Source: Acidithiobacillus ferrianus
GTDB taxonomy: Bacteria; Pseudomonadota; Gammaproteobacteria; Acidithiobacillales; Acidithiobacillaceae
Length of the DNA stretch: 9,549 bases
Direction of reading: 5' to 3'
NCBI RefSeq assembly: GCF_010378095.1
Contig: NZ_WNJL01000019.1
Coordinates: 1 to 9,549, forward strand
Below are positions 5,013 to 9,549 of the stretch, in pieces. The notes under the pieces are model-generated. The model made no database searches. It saw only the letters and a list, made by a program, of their open reading frames with translations, and had not been told where the DNA came from. Within the stretch, counting starts at the first letter, position 1. Every line of letters begins with the position of its first letter. The translations under genes and the position numbers were made by a program.

Positions 5013-5867
5013 ATGGCGGCGGTGAAAACAGGGCGGAAACGGCAGGGGGCGATCGAGGCGGAGACCGTGATTCCGGTCGTGCCCGGGCAGGGGGAGTTGT
5101 TCGGGGGAGTCGTGGAAATCGTCACGGTGACAGCGGCACCCGAATCGGTCGCGTGCGGGTCTGCCGTATCGTCCCCTGATTCGCCACCCGCAGGGCTGTC
5201 GCCTGTAGGATCGCCGTCCGCAGGACAGGATCTGTTGCCTGTCGCTGTAGCCACCCCTAAAAAGCGTCAGAGAGCCTCGGAGGGCGAAAGAAAGCATCTC
5301 ACCCTCCTGGAGGTGGATCGCTTGCTGGCGGCCACGAAAGACAACCCCCGGACCGGCCTGCGCGACCGCTGCCTGATCCTCCTGATGTTCCGCCACGGAC
5401 TGCGGGTGACGGAGGCCTGCGCCATGCGGATGGACCAGGTGGACCTGGAGAGCAAGATTCTCCAGGTGCAGCGCCTCAAGGGCGGGCTGTCCACCACCCA
5501 GCCGCTGCGGACGGAGGAGATCCGCCTGCTGAAAGGCTGGATGGCCGAACGGGAGCGCCGGCTGCGGCAGTGGCGCAAGCAAGGCGGCGCCGGCGCGGCC
5601 CTGGATCGCCAGGCGCTGTTTTTGAGCACACGGGGGGTGGCGTTGTCGCGCAAAACCTTCTGGGCGCTGCTGCGCCGTTATGGGGAGCTGGCGGGGCTGG
5701 CCCTGCCGCCCCATCCCCACATGCTCCGGCACGCCTGCGGCTTCGCCCTGGCCGACCAGGGCGCGGACACCCGGCTTATTCAGGACTATCTGGGGCACCG
5801 GAACATCCAGCATACGGTGCGCTACACGGCCACGAACCCGGTGCGCTTCGAGAAACTGTGGCGGTGA
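5013..5867 (+). CDS. FimB/FimE-like tyrosine recombinase with N-terminal extension
   Basis: 284-aa tyrosine recombinase. The catalytic half (from ~95) matches the short FimB/FimE class closely: K-H-L-T-L-L-E-V-D-R-L-L; Arg131 in R-H-G-L-R-V-T-E-A; Lys156 in R-L-K-G-G; His236 and Arg239 in H-P-H-M-L-R-H; His262 in Y-L-G-H-R-N-I; Tyr271 in H-T-V-R-Y-T-A. FimB and FimE invert a promoter segment; relatives serve other inversion or resolution jobs. Those proteins start only about ten residues before the K-x-L-T motif, whereas this one has ~94 extra residues, rich in V, P, S and G, with no visible domain. GGTGGAG (4996-5002) before ATG 5013 supports the long start, but a later start cannot be excluded. 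The gene is GC-rich and contains one GTCACGGTGAC palindrome (5121-5131). It lacks the extra helix of integron integrases, so it does not explain the attC sites. Confidence 0.85.
   Translation: MAAVKTGRKRQGAIEAETVIPVVPGQGELFGGVVEIVTVTAAPESVACGSAVSSPDSPPAGLSPVGSPSAGQDLLPVAVATPKKRQRASEGERKHLTLLEVDRLLAATKDNPRTGLRDRCLILLMFRHGLRVTEACAMRMDQVDLESKILQVQRLKGGLSTTQPLRTEEIRLLKGWMAERERRLRQWRKQGGAGAALDRQALFLSTRGVALSRKTFWALLRRYGELAGLALPPHPHMLRHACGFALADQGADTRLIQDYLGHRNIQHTVRYTATNPVRFEKLWR
5121..5131. repeat. GTCACNGTGAC palindrome inside the recombinase gene
   Basis: GTCACGGTGAC, an 11-bp odd palindrome of the same form as those at 2887, 8397 and 8637. Here it lies in the coding sequence for the N-terminal extension, so it may be chance. 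Confidence 0.45.
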
Positions 5868-5919
5868 TTGCCATTTGGAAATATAACACTGACGACAACA
5901 CTAAAGTACAGGTGCGTAC

Positions 5920-6324
5920 ATGGCTAAGGTCAACATATCAGAAGCTGCAAGGATGGTCGGCAAGAGTCGATCGCATCTTTACGAGAAGTACATAAATACT
6001 GGTGCTATGACAGTAGAAACGGACCGTGATGGGCGAAAGGTTATTGATACTTCAGAGCTGATAAGAGTCTTCGGAGGCTTGGTTTGTGGCGACAACAGTA
6101 AGGACATAATAGAGGACAGTCACGGACATGATAAAAACAGCCAAAAAGACAGTGTAATTAGCGCATTGCAGTCGGAAAATGAAGTGCTGCGTGAATATCT
6201 TAGGGCCAAAGAACAGGAAGTGGCTTGGCTACGTGAGCAGGTCGGCAAAACTACAGCATTGCTAACTCACCAGAAAGATAGCCATGGAGTGGTGCAAGGA
6301 AAGCGTTGGTGGTGGCCATGGTAA
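5920..6324 (+). CDS. HTH/coiled-coil plasmid protein
   Basis: 134 aa. Residues ~4-26 (V-N-I-S-E-A-A-R-M-V-G-K-S-R-S-H-L-Y-E-K-Y) form an HTH of the excisionase/MerR-like type and are followed by a wing-like D-R-D-G-R-K-V-I-D-T-S-E-L-I-R-V-F-G. Residues ~78-110 (L-Q-S-E-N-E-V-L-R-E-Y-L-R-A-K-E-Q-E-V-A-W-L-R-E-Q-V) are a clear coiled coil, and the protein ends in the aromatic tail R-W-W-W-P-W. The same architecture, HTH plus coiled coil plus a short hydrophobic tail, is found in small 'plasmid replication DNA-binding' proteins encoded next to replication initiators. Its likely role is an accessory or regulator of replication or stability. It starts a plus-strand run ending in repA; a weak AGGTG lies nine bases before the ATG. 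Confidence 0.75.
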   Translation: MAKVNISEAARMVGKSRSHLYEKYINTGAMTVETDRDGRKVIDTSELIRVFGGLVCGDNSKDIIEDSHGHDKNSQKDSVISALQSENEVLREYLRAKEQEVAWLREQVGKTTALLTHQKDSHGVVQGKRWWWPW

Positions 6325-6335
6325 ATATGTATTAT
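6306..6335 (+). promoter_or_regulatory. Candidate promoter for brnT, possibly giving a leaderless mRNA
   Basis: TTGGTG (6306-6311) and TATTAT (6330-6335) are separated by 18 bp. The -10 is a good match, the -35 weak. Transcription would begin at about 6342, at the brnT ATG (6343), which has no ribosome binding site in front of it. Confidence 0.45.
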
Positions 6336-6344
6336 TGTACATAT
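6325..6344. promoter_or_regulatory. Inverted repeat over the brnT start, candidate BrnA operator
   Basis: ATATGTA (6325-6331) and TACATAT (6338-6344) are perfect reverse complements with a 6-bp spacer. They cover the putative -10 box and the first bases of brnT, the place where the BrnA antitoxin would be expected to bind for autorepression, as known for brnTA operons. Confidence 0.6.
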
Positions 6345-6621
6345 GATTTTTGAATGGGATGAAGCAAAGCGCCTTATCAACCTTGAAAAACACGGGGTTG
6401 ATTTTGTGGATGCGTCAAAAATGTGGGGTGGGATCATGCTTGTGGCAGAAGATGCCAGGCGAGAATACGGTGAATCCCGCTATGTTGGAACTGGTCGTAT
6501 AGAGGGCAGGGTGATGGTCGTTGTTTATACCAACAGGAGCGCAAACGTCGTCCGGATCATCTCATTGCGGAAGGCTAATAGCCGGGAGACTCGATCTTAT
6601 GAAAACGCAACAAATGAATAA
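6343..6621 (+). CDS. brnT: BrnT-family ribonuclease toxin
   Basis: 92 aa, the usual BrnT length. BrnT toxins fold like RelE and cut RNA, halting translation until bound by BrnA. Family hallmarks are all present: M-I-F-E-W-D-E-A-K at the start, N-L-E-K-H-G-V-D-F at ~17-25, then E-Y-G-E-S-R-Y-V-G-T-G-R-I-E-G-R-V-M-V-V-V-Y-T-N-R, and the C-terminal R-I-I-S-L-R-K-A-N-S-R-E-T-R-S-Y-E. The start fits the family exactly but has no Shine-Dalgarno. The gene overlaps brnA by 23 bases and precedes repA, so loss of the plasmid would free the toxin. An inverted repeat across the start is the likely operator. Confidence 0.93.
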   Translation: MIFEWDEAKRLINLEKHGVDFVDASKMWGGIMLVAEDARREYGESRYVGTGRIEGRVMVVVYTNRSANVVRIISLRKANSRETRSYENATNE

Positions 6622-6922
6622 ACCTACAGTTATTACGCGTACCGTAGGGGTTGATAATCAGGCAACTTCCCAGACTGACTGGAATCGTTTGGACGCGTTG
6701 GGTGATGATGACATAGATTATAGTGATGCGCCCGAACTGGGTGCCGACTTCTGGAAAGAAGCAAAAGTTCTAGATCATGGTGCTAAAAAACCTATAACCA
6801 TAAGAGTCGATCAAGATGTTATTACTTGGTTCAAGTCCCGCGGTGGGCGCTACCAAGTCTTGATGAACCAGGTTCTGCGCCAATACATGGAGAGTCTGGA
6901 GAAGCATGGACAGAGTAGGTAG
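6599..6922 (+). CDS. brnA: BrnA-family antitoxin
   Basis: 107 aa from ATG 6599. BrnA binds BrnT to neutralise it and represses the operon through a C-terminal ribbon-helix-helix-like domain. Here the N-terminal ~55 residues are acidic (W-N-R-L-D-A-L-G-D-D-D-I-D-Y-S-D-A-P-E-L) and would bind the toxin. Residues ~70-100 (K-K-P-I-T-I-R-V-D-Q-D-V-I-T-W-F-K-S-R-G-G-R-Y-Q-V-L-M-N-Q-V-L-R-Q-Y-M) are the DNA-binding module and match the family closely. GGGAG (6584-6588) ten bases upstream favours this start; ATG 6614 is an alternative giving five residues fewer. The start lies inside brnT, giving coupled translation. Confidence 0.92.
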   Translation: MKTQQMNKPTVITRTVGVDNQATSQTDWNRLDALGDDDIDYSDAPELGADFWKEAKVLDHGAKKPITIRVDQDVITWFKSRGGRYQVLMNQVLRQYMESLEKHGQSR

Positions 6923-6936
6923 GCGCTGTCATCGAT

Positions 6937-7824
6937 ATGGGTAGCCACCTACGTCCAGACAGGCATATCCAGCGAGATTTTTTCATTGCCGACATTTTGG
7001 ATGCGGCACCGAAAGATGATACGGCAAGCATGGAGCATCCTCTTTTTGCTTTACGTGCCGGAGACAAGCGGGTTCGTACTTACGAACGTGGAAATTATAA
7101 GGTTGAGATACAACCTGGGCCGTATGGTTGTGCAACAATTCACGATAAAGATGTTTGGATTTACTGCATAAGTCAGCTTATGGAGGCGGTCAATCGAGGC
7201 AGAGATGATATAAGTCGAACGGTCAGATTTGTCGCCTATGATTTCCTCGTCACAACGAATCGTCCAGTTGCCGGAGTTGGTTATGATCGGATGGCTGAGG
7301 CTTTGCGTAGATTAAGCGGGACCCGCATTGAGACCAACATAGAAACAGACGGAAAACGTGAGCGTGCAGGATTTGGCTTGATTGATGCCTGGAAGGTTGT
7401 CGAGAGGGGAAGAGACAACCGAATGACAGCGGTAGAGGTCACTCTCCCAGATTGGTTGTTTAGATCGGTCAAGGCTCGCCACGTGCTAACGCTGGATCGG
7501 GATTACTTTCGGCTACGCAAGCCGTTAGACAGGCGTATATATGAGATAGCCAGGAAACATTGCGGTATCCAGCCACGGTGGCGAGCGACCACTGCCACGC
7601 TACATGAGAAGAGTGGCAGTTCGGCTACTTTGCGAGAGTTTCGGAGGCTCATTAAAGGGTTGTCAGATTCTAACGAGTTGCCCGGCTATCAAGTCATGTT
7701 TGATCATGACGCAGATGTAGTCACCTTCTACCCAAAAAACGGTAGGGCCGGCTCAATGGCGCAGATCAGAGACTTGCTAAAGAAGCCCGCGCAAACGAAA
7801 AAGAAGATCGCGAAACAAGCATGA
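6937..7824 (+). CDS. repA: RPA-family plasmid replication initiator
   Basis: 295 aa. RPA-family initiators bind iterons beside their gene and open the origin with host DnaA. The family pattern is strong: R-D-F-F-I-A-D-I-L-D-A-A-P-K-D-D (13-28), S-M-E-H-P-L-F (31-37), A-T-I-H-D-K-D-V-W-I-Y-C-I-S-Q-L (66-81), L-V-T-T-N-R (104-109), L-S-G-T-R-I-E-T-N-I (126-135), G-F-G-L-I-D-A-W (145-152), L-T-L-D-R-D-Y-F-R-L-R-K-P-L-D-R-R-I-Y-E-I-A-R-K-H-C-G (184-210) and L-R-E-F-R-R-L near 233. Length is normal and no frame break is seen. The start is the ATG 14 bases after brnA with only a weak ribosome binding site, so readthrough coupling from brnTA is likely. The origin follows directly downstream. Confidence 0.92.
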   Translation: MGSHLRPDRHIQRDFFIADILDAAPKDDTASMEHPLFALRAGDKRVRTYERGNYKVEIQPGPYGCATIHDKDVWIYCISQLMEAVNRGRDDISRTVRFVAYDFLVTTNRPVAGVGYDRMAEALRRLSGTRIETNIETDGKRERAGFGLIDAWKVVERGRDNRMTAVEVTLPDWLFRSVKARHVLTLDRDYFRLRKPLDRRIYEIARKHCGIQPRWRATTATLHEKSGSSATLREFRRLIKGLSDSNELPGYQVMFDHDADVVTFYPKNGRAGSMAQIRDLLKKPAQTKKKIAKQA

Positions 7825-7828
7825 TAGC

Positions 7829-7837
7829 TGTGGATAA
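7829..7837 (-). promoter_or_regulatory. DnaA box
   Basis: TGTGGATAA, the exact complement of the consensus DnaA box TTATCCACA, five bases after the repA stop. Near-copies (TGTGGATGG at 7850, TGTGGATAG at 7884) are built into the following iterons. Confidence 0.8.
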
Positions 7838-7848
7838 TTTACGTCAGC

Positions 7849-7935
7849 CTGTGGATGGGCACGTACTTTCACACACGCGTTTCTGTGGATAGGCACGTAC
7901 TTTCACACACACCAGTTACGTACCTTTACCCACAC
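7849..7935. repeat. Iteron array of the replication origin
   Basis: Two 28-bp direct repeats, 7849-7876 and 7883-7910, differ by one base and lie 34 bp apart. Each starts with a DnaA-box-like CTGTGGAT, then GGCACGTAC and TTTCACACAC. A third, diverged unit (7915-7935) keeps ACGTAC, a T-rich step and CCCACAC. They should be the RepA binding sites. Confidence 0.85.
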
Positions 7936-8073
7936 GGACATACCCGCAGGCCAATAGCCATAAGGCCTCCAGAAACCGTAACGCGCGCGCGCGCGTTTTT
8001 AACTTTAAGAAAAGCTTTTAACGCCTCCGGCGGTGGAAAACCCAACAACGGAAGAAAGAAGGAGCGCCCACTT

Positions 8074-8193
8074 GCCGCCTTCGGCGCCGGGCGCAACCAT
8101 CCCCGGCGGGGAGCCTGCCGCTCCCCCTGTCCGAGCCTTCGGCTCGCCGGATCGACCCCCCTCTGGGGACGTTGTCCCCCACTGCCTACGGCA
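8074..8193. repeat. Cluster of five short-loop hairpins beside the origin
   Basis: Five GC-rich stems lie in 120 bp: GCCG/CGGC (8074-8085), GGGGAGC/GCTCCCC (8108-8126), CGAGCC/GGCTCG (8132-8146), GGGGAC/GTCCCC (8165-8179) and TGCC/GGCA (8183-8193), with loops of 3-5 nt. Open frames across it have skewed composition and no motif. Candidate single-strand initiation or primosome assembly region, or a structured transcript. The remainder to 8396 shows nothing further. Confidence 0.6.
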
Positions 8194-8396
8194 TCGGCTC
8201 CCCCTTTATTTTTATTCAACGGCGGAAGGGCATCGAGAAATGACCCAGAATCGGTTTTTGATGGCCTACGATAGTTTTCCCTGGCCAAGGCCCTTTGCGT
8301 GCGCTGTAGGGCAAATTTACGGCCTTTACGGTGGCCTTTGCGTGAGGGAGTCACGTTGCATTGTTTTAGCGAAGCGATGGGGCCGCCCTATGATTT

Positions 8397-8415
8397 GTCA
8401 CAGTGACGATTGCGG
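8397..8415. repeat. GTCACNGTGAC palindrome in the leader of the 8428 gene
   Basis: GTCACAGTGACGATTGCGG, one mismatch in 19 against 2887-2905. It stands 12 bases before the ATG at 8428 and overlaps the start of its ribosome binding region, a good place for an operator. Confidence 0.6.
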
Positions 8416-8427
8416 GGGGAGGATTTC

Positions 8428-8646
8428 ATGGCGACGACCAGTGCGGAACGGATGCGGTGGAAGCGTGCGCGGGACCGGGGCATGGTCTGGGGCGAGGGGG
8501 ATGAATCCCAGCTCAGCGATACCGCCCTGATCGAACAACTGGCGATCGCCTGCCAGAAGGCCCGCGAGGGGCAGGGCAACGCCATTGCCCTGGGACTGCT
8601 CCGGGAAATCGCGACGCGGATCGGCTTGTCGGGGAAGTCACTGTGA
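8428..8646 (+). CDS. Small plasmid protein, unknown function
   Basis: 72 aa. ATG 8428 follows GGGGGGAGG (8414-8422), a strong ribosome binding site; the frame continues upstream but without a better start. The N-terminus T-S-A-E-R-M-R-W-K-R-A-R-D-R-G is strongly basic, as in many small plasmid and prophage DNA-binding proteins. The rest (L-S-D-T-A-L-I-E-Q-L-A-I-A-C-Q-K-A-R and A-I-A-L-G-L-L-R-E-I-A-T-R-I-G-L) forms two amphipathic helices. The gene is bracketed by GTCACAGTGAC in its leader and GTCACTGTGAC across its stop codon, which suggests a DNA-binding, self-regulating product or a mobile gene unit. No family name can be given. Confidence 0.7.
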   Translation: MATTSAERMRWKRARDRGMVWGEGDESQLSDTALIEQLAIACQKAREGQGNAIALGLLREIATRIGLSGKSL

Positions 8647-8647
8647 C
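8637..8647. repeat. GTCACNGTGAC palindrome over the stop of the 8428 gene
   Basis: GTCACTGTGAC includes the final codons and the TGA stop (8644-8646). It is 240 bp from the copy at 8397, so the two bracket the gene. Confidence 0.55.
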
Positions 8648-8738
8648 TACTCTAGATTAAGCGCCAATATTGCGCTCCGCACCGGTTCGCCTGCCTATGT
8701 TTTCGAGCAGAAGCCCACAAAATACACGGGAAAACACC

Positions 8739-9028
8739 ACGATCACCAAAGCCGCCTTCGTTGCCGATCTGGCCGAAACACACAACATGAATCGACAGAG
8801 CACTCAGGAAGTCGGCCGTAAACGCCGTTGTGGCCACCCTACCGCAGACACTGATCGACGGTCACGGCGTCATCCTGCCAGAATTAGGTACCTTCTCCCT
8901 CAAGGAACGGGCTTGGATACACCGGACGCAATCCGGCCACCGGGGAAAGCCTCGATATCCCGGCTAAACGCACTGATCAGTTCAAAGTGGCCAGCGATCT
9001 CCAACGGCAGATCCCACAGCCGGAATGA
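8739..9028 (+). pseudogene. Frameshifted HU/IHF-family DNA-binding protein
   Basis: HU proteins are ~90-aa dimeric nucleoid proteins that bend DNA. Joining frames restores a full-length member: I-T-K-A-A-F-V-A-D-L-A-E from 8742; V-V-N-A-V-V-A-T-L-P-Q-T-L from 8811; the core L-P-E-L-G-T-F-S-L-K-E-R-A; the DNA-binding arm signature G-R-N-P-A-T-G-E-S-L-D-I-P-A; and F-K-V-A-S-D-L to a TGA at 9026-9028. Two breaks are needed: four extra bases (GGCC) near 8814-8817 and one extra T at 8913-8914. The position expected for ATG reads ACG (8739-8741). With both shifts and no start codon this is most likely a dead gene rather than a sequencing error. The perfect terminator at 9065 probably belonged to it. 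Confidence 0.82.
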
Positions 9029-9064
9029 TACATAAAGCCTGATAACCGAGCACGGCTTAAAGAT

Positions 9065-9096
9065 AAAGGCGCCACGTTGATGAACGTGGCGCCTTT
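9065..9096. terminator. Perfect bidirectional terminator hairpin
   Basis: AAAGGCGCCACGTT (9065-9078) and AACGTGGCGCCTTT (9083-9096) form a perfect 14-bp stem with loop GATG. The A/T ends give a short T-tract on either strand. It isolates the HU remnant from the HTH gene transcription unit. Confidence 0.88.
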
Positions 9097-9306
9097 GATC
9101 CGCTTTAGGGAGTTAGAACTTCGGCTCTACGGCAGCAGAGCTTGTTTTCCGATCCCATCAGCTCAGCCACGTGCACTGGCAAATGGAACCAGCCGGCCTG
9201 ATTTTGAGGTTAGCAGATATCGAATCTGATCGCAAACATCAACCGTTCATATGGTTTTGGCATTCGTATTTCAGAGCATTTGGCGTGAGGCTCATGCCGT
9301 AGGCAT

Positions 9307-9349
9307 AGTATATGTTACCATAAGTATATGTTATATTAGTATATATATT
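9307..9349. repeat. Short tandem repeats (~16-bp period) in the AT-rich leader
   Basis: AGTATATGTTA occurs at 9307-9317 and 9323-9333, and a third, diverged AGTATATATATT begins at 9338. The 15-16 bp phasing resembles a repressor operator array or small iterons. Confidence 0.6.
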
Positions 9350-9392
9350 TGTGTATTGACTTCATAGGTATATATATGGTGACATATTGTCA
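9349..9392 (+). promoter_or_regulatory. Candidate promoter and operator of the HTH gene
   Basis: TTGTGT (9349-9354) and TATATA (9371-9376) with a 16-bp spacer are a plausible pair; TTGACT (9356-9361) is an alternative -35 but lacks a well-spaced -10. The perfect odd palindrome TGACATATTGTCA (9380-9392) lies at the expected transcription start, fitting autoregulation by the HTH protein. Confidence 0.4.
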
Positions 9393-9435
9393 TATGGTTT
9401 TGTCCTTTAGTTAAGCTTTCCAGGGGGTCAGTGTG

Positions 9436-9549
9436 ATGGCAGAGTTGGCACCAGACATCGTTCAAAAATGGGGGAAGAGCGTGGCCGAGAGAGGATTCGC
9501 TCAAATTCCTAACTACTTATTATTGCTCAATCATTTCCTAGATCCTGAT
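9436..9549 (+). CDS. 5' part of HTH DNA-binding protein gene crossing the plasmid joint
   Basis: This is the true start of the gene that continues at position 2. ATG at 9436 follows a purine-rich ribosome binding site (AGGGGG, 9422-9427). The first residues read MAELAPDIVQKWGKS, then run in frame into the duplicated 70 bases (9480-9549 = 1-70), so the protein gains 15 residues ahead of the GTG at position 2. The full product is about 216 aa. The window cuts the gene only because the circle was opened inside it. The promoter lies in the AT-rich leader just upstream. Confidence 0.85.
   Translation, partial: MAELAPDIVQKWGKSVAERGFAQIPNYLLLLNHFLDPD
9480..9549. repeat. Terminal 70-bp direct repeat, copy 2 (circular overlap)
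   Basis: Second copy of bases 1-70, without mismatch. It lies inside the HTH gene that starts at 9436 and should be removed when the circle is closed. Confidence 0.93.

Larger units (their letters stand above)
7825..8040. other. Probable replication origin (oriV)
   Basis: Directly after repA come, in order: a perfect DnaA box, the iterons, an alternating CG tract (CG seven times, 7982-7995) and an AT-rich stretch (7996-8021) suited to strand opening. This order, initiator gene, DnaA box, iterons and unwinding element, is typical of iteron plasmids. No gene is seen here. Confidence 0.75.
9247..9402. repeat. Separated 13-bp direct repeat before the HTH gene
   Basis: TCATATGGTTTTG occurs at 9247-9259 and again at 9390-9402, 143 bp apart. 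The second copy overlaps the end of the palindrome TGACATATTGTCA (9380-9392). Both sit in the leader of the HTH gene and may be binding sites of its product. The stretch 9097-9246 shows nothing else. Confidence 0.55.

Noticed and set aside
4992..5813. Long minus-strand open frame opposite the FimB-like recombinase
   Set aside because: GC-rich antisense shadow with low-complexity Q/R/P composition.
5013..5867. Integron integrase IntI for the attC sites
   Set aside because: Catalytic motifs match FimB/FimE and the extra IntI-specific helix region is absent.
8061..8076. IncQ-like oriT nick region
   Set aside because: The reverse strand reads AAGTGGGCGCTCC, which differs from the IncQ nick consensus at several bases, and no relaxase gene is present.
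7926..8354. Open frame of 142 codons on the minus strand (and 139 codons plus strand) over the origin hairpins
   Set aside because: No ribosome binding site, composition dictated by GC-rich hairpins and iterons, no motif; origin structure explains the sequence.

Overview
The window is very probably a complete small circular plasmid. Its last 70 bases (9480-9549) repeat its first 70 (1-70) exactly, so the circle would be 9,479 bp with a duplicated joint, and one gene runs across that joint (ATG at 9436, stop at 605-607). The family set (RPA-type replication initiator, BrnT/BrnA, FimB-like and Integrase_1-like recombinases, integron attC sites, an HU remnant) points to a proteobacterium, probably a gamma-, beta- or acidithiobacillus-type environmental host. 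That placement is inference; no species can be read from the sequence. I see no relaxase, conjugation gene, ParA/ParB pair or antibiotic-resistance gene. Base composition is mosaic: AT-rich at 9300-607, GC-rich in the two recombinase genes.

Layout. 9436-607: a winged-helix/HTH DNA-binding protein behind an AT-rich leader with short repeats. 608-1629: about 1 kb with no convincing gene but many strong inverted repeats, a three-arm foldable element and an intrinsic terminator. 1630-2858: an Integrase_1-type tyrosine recombinase overlapping by 4 bases a small protein that resembles only the core-binding domain of an integrase. 3082-4648 (minus strand): an integron-like segment with two attC sites and no integron integrase (a CALIN). 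It holds one canonical 424-bp single-gene cassette and a three-gene operon whose last stop codon lies inside an attC box. One operon protein has five copies of a ~21-residue repeat built on N-I-F-G-G-V-D. 5013-5867: a FimB/FimE-like tyrosine recombinase with an unusual ~94-residue N-terminal extension.

5920-7824: the replication and maintenance block. It encodes an HTH/coiled-coil plasmid protein, the BrnT toxin, the BrnA antitoxin and an RPA-family replication initiator, all on the plus strand. 7825-8200: the likely origin, with a perfect DnaA box, two 28-bp iterons plus a diverged third copy, a (CG)7 tract, an AT-rich stretch and a cluster of GC-rich stem-loops. 8428-8646: a small unrecognised gene bracketed by two GTCACNGTGAC palindromes. 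8739-9028: a frameshifted HU-family gene. 9065-9096: a perfect bidirectional terminator hairpin.

Together: RepA with the origin should replicate the plasmid, BrnTA should stabilise it, and the two recombinases could resolve multimers, invert DNA or integrate. The attC segment is acquired cargo. The least explained parts are the N-I-F-G-G-V-D repeat operon, the structured 1.0-1.6 kb region, and the four GTCACNGTGAC sites.
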